NCBI GenBank assembly: GCA_947173495.1
Contig: CAMWFQ010000030.1
Span: 1 to 48,141 of the forward strand
DNA: 48,141 nt
Direction: 5' to 3'
Source of the DNA: an uncultured Lachnospiraceae bacterium
Lineage (GTDB): Bacteria; Bacillota; Clostridia; Lachnospirales; Lachnospiraceae
Of the stretch, positions 44,114 through 48,141 are shown one piece after another; positions within the stretch are counted from its first letter, which is position 1; every line of letters starts with the position of its first letter. Made by a program: the position numbers and the translations under genes. The notes under the pieces were generated by a model. That model was not told the origin of the DNA, did no database searches, and saw nothing but the letters and a program-made list of their open reading frames with translations.

Positions 44114-44205
44114 AAAATCACCCACGCTTTACCGGCTTTAGCAGACGTCCTGAAGCACAGAACTCTCTGCCTTCAGAAACGTCTACTGGTAGTATGGGTA
44201 ATTTT
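44114..44205 (-). promoter_or_regulatory. long structured leader covering the AI-2E ribosome binding site
   Basis: A near-continuous hairpin of 92 bases. The arms are AAAAT-C-ACCCA (44114-44124) with TGGGT-A-ATTTT (44195-44205), TACC/GGTA, AGACGT (44143-44148)/ACGTCT (44179-44184), CTGAAG (44150-44155)/CTTCAG (44171-44176) and CAGA/TCTG. The closing arm contains the GGGTG used by the AI-2E gene. It may block translation or be a degenerate insertion or terminator. Confidence 0.65.
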
Positions 44206-44227
44206 AAATGAAATATGACTTATATTT

Positions 44228-44959
44228 TCAAATTCCACTGGTAAAGAAAGGAAGAAAAATTTCTTCCTGCGGTATCTTCTCAAAAGTAATTCTCTTACCG
44301 GTCATGGGATGCTTAAGATCTATCTTGTAGGCACAAAGCGCTACGCTCCTGCATCCTGCCATCCGGCTCAAATTTCTGGACTTCTCATTACCGTATTTAC
44401 TATCACCCAGGATCGGTATACCGGCATGGGACATCTGCGCTCTGATCTGATGATGTCTTCCGGTAATCAGATCTATTTCGATAAGAGAAACCTTTTCGCC
44501 TTCCATGTATTCATTCAGCATCATTAATGATTTTATTAACCTGTAACTTAAAATCGCTTTTCTGGCATCAGGAAATCCTTCCTTCACTACCAGAGACTGG
44601 TTCGTCTTTGCCTCCTTATATAAATAGTCCTCCATTTTCCCCTGCTCTGCTTCCGGGCTCCCTGAAACTACCGCATAGTAGTGTTTCCGCATCTGCCCGC
44701 CGGTAATCTGTCTGCCAAGCTCCGCCGCCGCCTGTCTTGTCTTGGCAAAAACCAAAAGCCCCGAGACAGGCTGGTCCAGCCTGTGCACTACCCCAAGATA
44801 GGGCTCTTTCTTCGTCTTATGCGTCGACTCCCCCGCCAGATAATTTTTCAGCTCACTGACCATATCCTGCTGGCTGATACGGGCTGTCTGCGTAGCAATT
44901 CCTGCAGGTTTATAAACTACTATAATGGATTGATCTTCGAAAATAATATTCTTCCGCAC
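44228..44959 (-). CDS. RluA family pseudouridine synthase
   Basis: A 243-aa RluA-type enzyme. The catalytic motif is HRLDQPVSGLLVFAKT (Asp at about residue 63), and the later motif GRHHQIRAQMSH is intact. It has no N-terminal S4 domain. It modifies uridines in tRNA or rRNA; the target is not predictable. It starts with GTG, 33 bases after the response regulator gene, with a weak ribosome binding site. Confidence 0.92.
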   Translation of the reverse strand: MRKNIIFEDQSIIVVYKPAGIATQTARISQQDMVSELKNYLAGESTHKTKKEPYLGVVHRLDQPVSGLLVFAKTRQAAAELGRQITGGQMRKHYYAVVSGSPEAEQGKMEDYLYKEAKTNQSLVVKEGFPDARKAILSYRLIKSLMMLNEYMEGEKVSLIEIDLITGRHHQIRAQMSHAGIPILGDSKYGNEKSRNLSRMAGCRSVALCAYKIDLKHPMTGKRITFEKIPQEEIFLPFFTSGI

Positions 44960-44992
44960 ACAACTTTACCAGCTTTCTTAGTCCTGTATCAT

Positions 44993-45682
44993 TTATACCT
45001 TAAAACGATATCCTACTCCCCAGATCGTCTCAATATACTGAGGCTTTGCAGAATCGTATTCGATTTTTTCTCTTATTTTTTTAATATGAACCGTTACAGT
45101 TGCAATATCTCCGATAGAGTCCATATCCCATATTTCCCTGAACAGCTCCTCCTTTGTGTACACATGATTTGGATGCTCTGCCAGGAATGTAAGCAGATCA
45201 AACTCCTTACCGGTAAACGCTTTTTCTGTTCCATCCACCATAACCCGCCTTGCTGTTTTATCGATGCGGATCCCGCGGATCTCAATGATATCATTGTTCT
45301 TTTGGTTAGATCCTACCAGTCTGTCATATCTGGCCATATGTGCCTTTACTCTGGCTACCAGTTCACTTGGACTAAACGGCTTGGTCATATAATCATCTGC
45401 CCCCAGCCCCAGTCCTCTGATCTTATCAATGTCATCCTTCTTGGCGGACACCATGATAATGGGAATATTTTTCTCCTCTCTGATACGTTTACAGATTTCA
45501 AACCCATCCATTCCGGGAAGCATCAGATCAAGCACAATCAGGTCGAAAGCCCCGGATAAAGCGGCCTGAAGGCCTTCTTCTCCCCGATTACAGATCTCTA
45601 CCTCAAATCCGCTCAGCTCCAGATAATCCTTCTCCAGGTCGGCAATTGCTTCCTCATCTTCAATAATTAATATTTTGCTCAT
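44993..45682 (-). CDS. OmpR family response regulator
   Basis: A 229-aa two-domain regulator. The receiver has the acidic pair EDEE, the phosphorylation Asp in LIVLDLMLPG (about residue 52) and Lys in MTKPFSP. The OmpR winged helix (about 130-229) includes GKEFDLLTFLAEHPNHVYTKEEL. GAAAGGA precedes the ATG. It follows its histidine kinase by 51 bases, and the pair presumably controls envelope genes; no target is visible. Confidence 0.93.
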   Translation of the reverse strand: MSKILIIEDEEAIADLEKDYLELSGFEVEICNRGEEGLQAALSGAFDLIVLDLMLPGMDGFEICKRIREEKNIPIIMVSAKKDDIDKIRGLGLGADDYMTKPFSPSELVARVKAHMARYDRLVGSNQKNNDIIEIRGIRIDKTARRVMVDGTEKAFTGKEFDLLTFLAEHPNHVYTKEELFREIWDMDSIGDIATVTVHIKKIREKIEYDSAKPQYIETIWGVGYRFKV

Positions 45683-45733
45683 ATCCAGTTTCCTTTCTTA
45701 TTAATTATGGGCGCCTGCATACAGCACCGCTTA

Positions 45734-47218
45734 TTATTCCGCTTCCTGATACTTCCTTATGACAAAATGCATGCAGGTTCCCTCACCTTCCTTACTGGTA
45801 GCCCAGATATAACCTCCATGATCTTCAATAATTTTCTTTACGATTGAAAGGCCGATCCCGCTCCCCCCCTGAGCAGAATTCCTGGAAGTGTCAGTTCTGT
45901 AAAAGCGCTCAAATATTTTGGGCAGGTCCTTAGCTGCAATTCCTTTTCCATTGTCTTCTATCTCCACACGTATGGAGTCAATCTCATCCAGGATCCTGAT
46001 ATCAATCTGTCCTTTCTCCTTCTCTTTATCCAGATACTTGACGCTGTTCCCTATGATATTATTGATCACTCGCTTAAGCTGTTCAGGATCCGCAATGATC
46101 AGGGTATCGGGCGCCGCCAGATTCGAATAGTCAAGTCCTATGTTTTTAGACTCCAGATCCAGCCCCACTTCTTCAATACAGTCTCCAAAATATTCCGAAA
46201 CATTGATTTTATGAAAATGATAAGGAATCCGGTTGGAATCGATCCCCGAGTAAACCGTCAGTTCATTAATCAGTCTGTCCATATCATTGGCTTTATTATA
46301 TATGGTTCTGATATATTTGTCTATTTTTTCCGGCGTATCGGCCACTCCATCCATGATCCCTTCCACATATCCTTTGATGGCTGTGATCGGCGTTTTCAGA
46401 TCATGGGAAATATTGCTGACCAGCTCTTTATTCTGCTTTTCTGCCAGAATCTTTTCATCCGTGGATTCCTTGAGTCTCAGCCTCATATCTTCATAATTAC
46501 GATAAAGTTCACCGATCTCTCCATCGTCCTTATCCGGAAGCATATACTCCAGATTTCCCTCCGCAATGTTCTGCATGGCTATATTCAGCTGATTGACCGG
46601 AGCGAAAACTCCTTTACTGATCCATTGTGTAAGAAACATACTGGTAAATATCAGAATGACCATAATTGCTATCGCCATATCCACAAACAGCTTCCGGGAC
46701 ACAATCGGATTCGCTCTGGTAACCACAAAAAAACTTCCTTCACCTCCATCCGAAAAATGAAAGTCCATCTGCCTTACCAGTTTTTTCATATCGTCATAAT
46801 AAACGCTGTGCTCCTGTCTTTTCCTGATATGTTCCTCCTGAAATTCCGGCAGCAGATCAAAAATCTGGGCTGCCGCTATCTCATTGCCCGTATAGTAAAG
46901 CTGATCGTCTTTACGAATAATAATATAAGATGATTTGTTCATGATCCTTTCGTTCAGAGCGCTGAGCACCGTCTCATCTTCCAGCCCCGAATCATCCTCC
47001 TGCAGGATCTTCTCTGCCTCCAGAAAGATTTCATTGGAAATGCTCTGTGAAGCCTGTGTGGGATCAATCAGCATATTATAATCATTATTATGAAAGCCGA
47101 ATTCCTCCTGCTCACGGATAAGAAATGCGCCGATACCGATAAATGCCGTGCATGCGAGCACCAGAGGCAGCAAAATAATTGTCAGAAAAGTAATCACCAG
47201 CCTGGTTTTAAATTTCAT
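45734..47218 (-). CDS. sensor histidine kinase
   Basis: A 494-aa membrane kinase. TM1 (about 8-28), an extracellular sensor domain (about 30-185) and TM2 (about 187-207) are followed by HAMP, HisKA (SNISHDLKTPITAIKGYVEG) and HATPase_c with N, G1 and G2 boxes (NNIIGNSVKYLD, DNGKGI, GGSGIGLSIV). The ATG at 47218 has GGCGGGG six bases upstream and is preferred over 47233. It pairs with the response regulator encoded next. Confidence 0.92.
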   Translation of the reverse strand: MKFKTRLVITFLTIILLPLVLACTAFIGIGAFLIREQEEFGFHNNDYNMLIDPTQASQSISNEIFLEAEKILQEDDSGLEDETVLSALNERIMNKSSYIIIRKDDQLYYTGNEIAAAQIFDLLPEFQEEHIRKRQEHSVYYDDMKKLVRQMDFHFSDGGEGSFFVVTRANPIVSRKLFVDMAIAIMVILIFTSMFLTQWISKGVFAPVNQLNIAMQNIAEGNLEYMLPDKDDGEIGELYRNYEDMRLRLKESTDEKILAEKQNKELVSNISHDLKTPITAIKGYVEGIMDGVADTPEKIDKYIRTIYNKANDMDRLINELTVYSGIDSNRIPYHFHKINVSEYFGDCIEEVGLDLESKNIGLDYSNLAAPDTLIIADPEQLKRVINNIIGNSVKYLDKEKEKGQIDIRILDEIDSIRVEIEDNGKGIAAKDLPKIFERFYRTDTSRNSAQGGSGIGLSIVKKIIEDHGGYIWATSKEGEGTCMHFVIRKYQEAE

Positions 47219-47257
47219 ATTCATCCCCGCCATTGTTAATTGTATAACTTAATTTAA

Positions 47258-47263
47258 ATTATA
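47258..47263 (-). promoter_or_regulatory. extended -10 for the histidine kinase gene
   Basis: TGT followed by TATAAT on the minus strand, about 40 bases before the start, with a weak -35. It lies in the divergent spacer shared with perR. Confidence 0.55.
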
Positions 47264-47327
47264 ACACATACAAAAAAAGGTGGTTATTAAAGAATCCGGG
47301 AATCTATAAAAAATTTATAAATCGCTA

Positions 47328-47355
47328 TTGACATTCCTGCTATTTTTACTATAAT
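47328..47355 (+). promoter_or_regulatory. promoter of perR
   Basis: TTGACA (47328-47333), a 16-base spacer and TATAAT (47350-47355). The PerR-type palindrome begins at the next base and would cover the start point. Confidence 0.85.
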
Positions 47356-47378
47356 AAAATAGTAATAGTTACTATTTT
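47356..47378 (+). promoter_or_regulatory. probable PerR/Fur operator
   Basis: A perfect 10-3-10 inverted repeat, AAAATAGTAA-TAG-TTACTATTTT, is placed over the transcription start of perR. A second, overlapping inverted element (TATTTT 47341-47346 with AAAATA 47356-47361) extends it over the -10. Autoregulation by PerR is the simplest reading. Confidence 0.75.
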
Positions 47379-47398
47379 AATATTTAAAAGGAAATCAA

Positions 47399-47818
47399 AT
47401 GAATTTAAAGCACAGTAAACAGCGGGATTCTATCAAAAAATTTCTGAGCACCAGAAAAGACCATCCCACCGCAGATATTGTTTATCTGAATGTGCGTAAG
47501 TCTTTTCCTAACATCAGCCTGGGAACCGTATACCGGAATCTTACACTGCTTGCCGAAATCGGAGAGATTACCAGACTTCGGATAGGGGATGGCGTAGATC
47601 ATTTCGATTATGATACCTCGCCTCATTATCACTTTGTCTGCTCTGAATGCGGAAGTGTCAGTGACCTCAGACTGCCGTTTGCAGAAGATCTGACAGAAGC
47701 TGCCAGAAACAATTTTAACGGCCGGATTGAAGGCCAGATAACTTACTTTTATGGGCATTGCGAGAATTGCAGTAGAAAAGCTGTGGATTTTCAATGCTCT
47801 GAACTGCCTGTGTGTTAA
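47399..47818 (+). CDS. perR: PerR-type Fur family repressor
   Basis: A 139-aa Fur family protein. The N-terminal winged helix ends in [12 protein letters not shown]. The regulatory metal site has the PerR-type Asp in [11 protein letters not shown], and the Zn site is CSEC and CENC. PerR senses peroxide by metal-catalysed oxidation of histidines and derepresses peroxide defence genes. The rubrerythrin gene starts 61 bases downstream and is a typical target. The start has only AAAGG before it, five to eight bases upstream. Confidence 0.93.
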   Translation: MNLKHSKQRDSIKKFLSTRKDHPTADIVYLNVRKSFPNISLGTVYRNLTLLAEIGEITRLRIGDGVDHFDYDTSPHYHFVCSECGSVSDLRLPFAEDLTEAARNNFNGRIEGQITYFYGHCENCSRKAVDFQCSELPVC

Positions 47819-47879
47819 CAAATGCGGTTGTTCCTTTGGCTGCATTAGAATAAATTTAACAAAGAAAGGGAGAAAAACT

Positions 47880-48141
47880 ATGAAATTTGTATGTCAGGTA
47901 TGCGGTTATGTTCATGAAGGAGACGCAGCGCCCGAAAAATGTCCTGTCTGCGGTGCACCTGCAGAGAAGTTTACTGCTCAGAACAGTGAGAAGGTGTGGG
48001 CGGCTGAACATGTTGTCGGCGTTGCCAAGGGCGTAAGCGAGGATATCCTTGCAGATTTAAGAGCCAACTTCAATGGTGAGTGTTCCGAAGTTGGTATGTA
48101 TCTTGCAATGGCAAGAGTTGCCCACAGAGAAGGTTATCCTG
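47880..48141 (+). CDS. reverse rubrerythrin (rubredoxin domain first), truncated by the window end
   Basis: The first 87 residues are present. An N-terminal rubredoxin-like Fe site with two CxxC pairs (CQVCGY and CPVCGAP) is followed by the start of the ferritin-like di-iron domain ([23 protein letters not shown]). The rubredoxin domain first is the 'reverse' order described for clostridial peroxide-reducing rubrerythrins. The RBS GAAAGGGAG lies eight bases upstream. It probably forms an oxidative-stress unit with perR. The C-terminal part lies beyond the window. Confidence 0.93.
   Translation, partial: MKFVCQVCGYVHEGDAAPEKCPVCGAPAEKFTAQNSEKVWAAEHVVGVAKGVSEDILADLRANFNGECSEVGMYLAMARVAHREGYP

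Overview
The window looks like a chromosomal core segment of a spore-forming, strictly anaerobic Firmicute, most likely a Lachnospiraceae member. The reasons are the sporulation genes (yabP, yabQ, spoIIE, a cotS-like gene), a two-gene minimal SUF-type Fe-S system, a reverse-type rubrerythrin beside perR, a PurO-type IMP cyclohydrolase with a stand-alone AICAR transformylase, an archaeal/eukaryal-type ProRS, strong AGGAGG ribosome binding sites and moderate G+C. Almost every gene is on the minus strand. The plus-strand exceptions are yjfB-like, tRNA-Gly, an SGNH esterase, perR and the truncated rubrerythrin. There is no prophage, IS element or CRISPR array. Species identity is inference.

Layout. 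1-162: the left edge is an rrn-type promoter and leader reading left, and the first bases resemble the start of 16S rRNA. 233-5553: cell-division and wall module (cdaR/pucR-like regulator, ftsE, ftsX, coiled-coil M23 hydrolase, ctpA). 5800-8474: small YjfB-like protein, then a translationally coupled operon of acyl-ACP thioesterase, cvfB and CPBP protease. 8657-10029: tRNA-Gly(TCC) and a CE2-like esterase. 9995-11759: XRE regulator, four-helix membrane protein and CPBP protease. 11998-18492: heterodimeric ABC exporter, SmsB/SmsC, DegV and a conserved-looking 63-aa protein. 18599-20516: split PurH activities. 20619-25068: MoxR/DUF58/transglutaminase operon. 25219-28089: SDR and GH13 amylase. 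28090-28536: 85-bp tandem repeats, a terminator and a possible small RNA.

28537-35820 is the conserved hup-rlbA-yabP-yabQ-divIC-spoIIE-tilS-hpt-ftsH block found in Bacillus and Clostridia. Here spoIIE encodes only the soluble half of the protein. It is preceded by two exact Spo0A boxes in a promoter with 21-bp spacing. 36002-41375: PEGA lipoprotein, CotS-like kinase, CCA-adding enzyme and ProRS. 41470-44959: O-antigen ligase-like protein, AI-2E family protein and RluA pseudouridine synthase, with a 92-nt imperfect hairpin before the AI-2E gene. 44993-47218: histidine kinase and response regulator. 47328-48141: perR with a perfect palindromic operator, then a truncated rubrerythrin.

Most genes are housekeeping. 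The points most worth following are the Spo0A-type spoIIE promoter with the membrane-less SpoIIE, the hairpin over the AI-2E start, the 85-bp tandem repeat and its relative near hup, the C-rich small-RNA candidate after ftsH, and the XRE/4-TM/CPBP cassette. No start site, promoter or RNA was tested. All are read from sequence alone.
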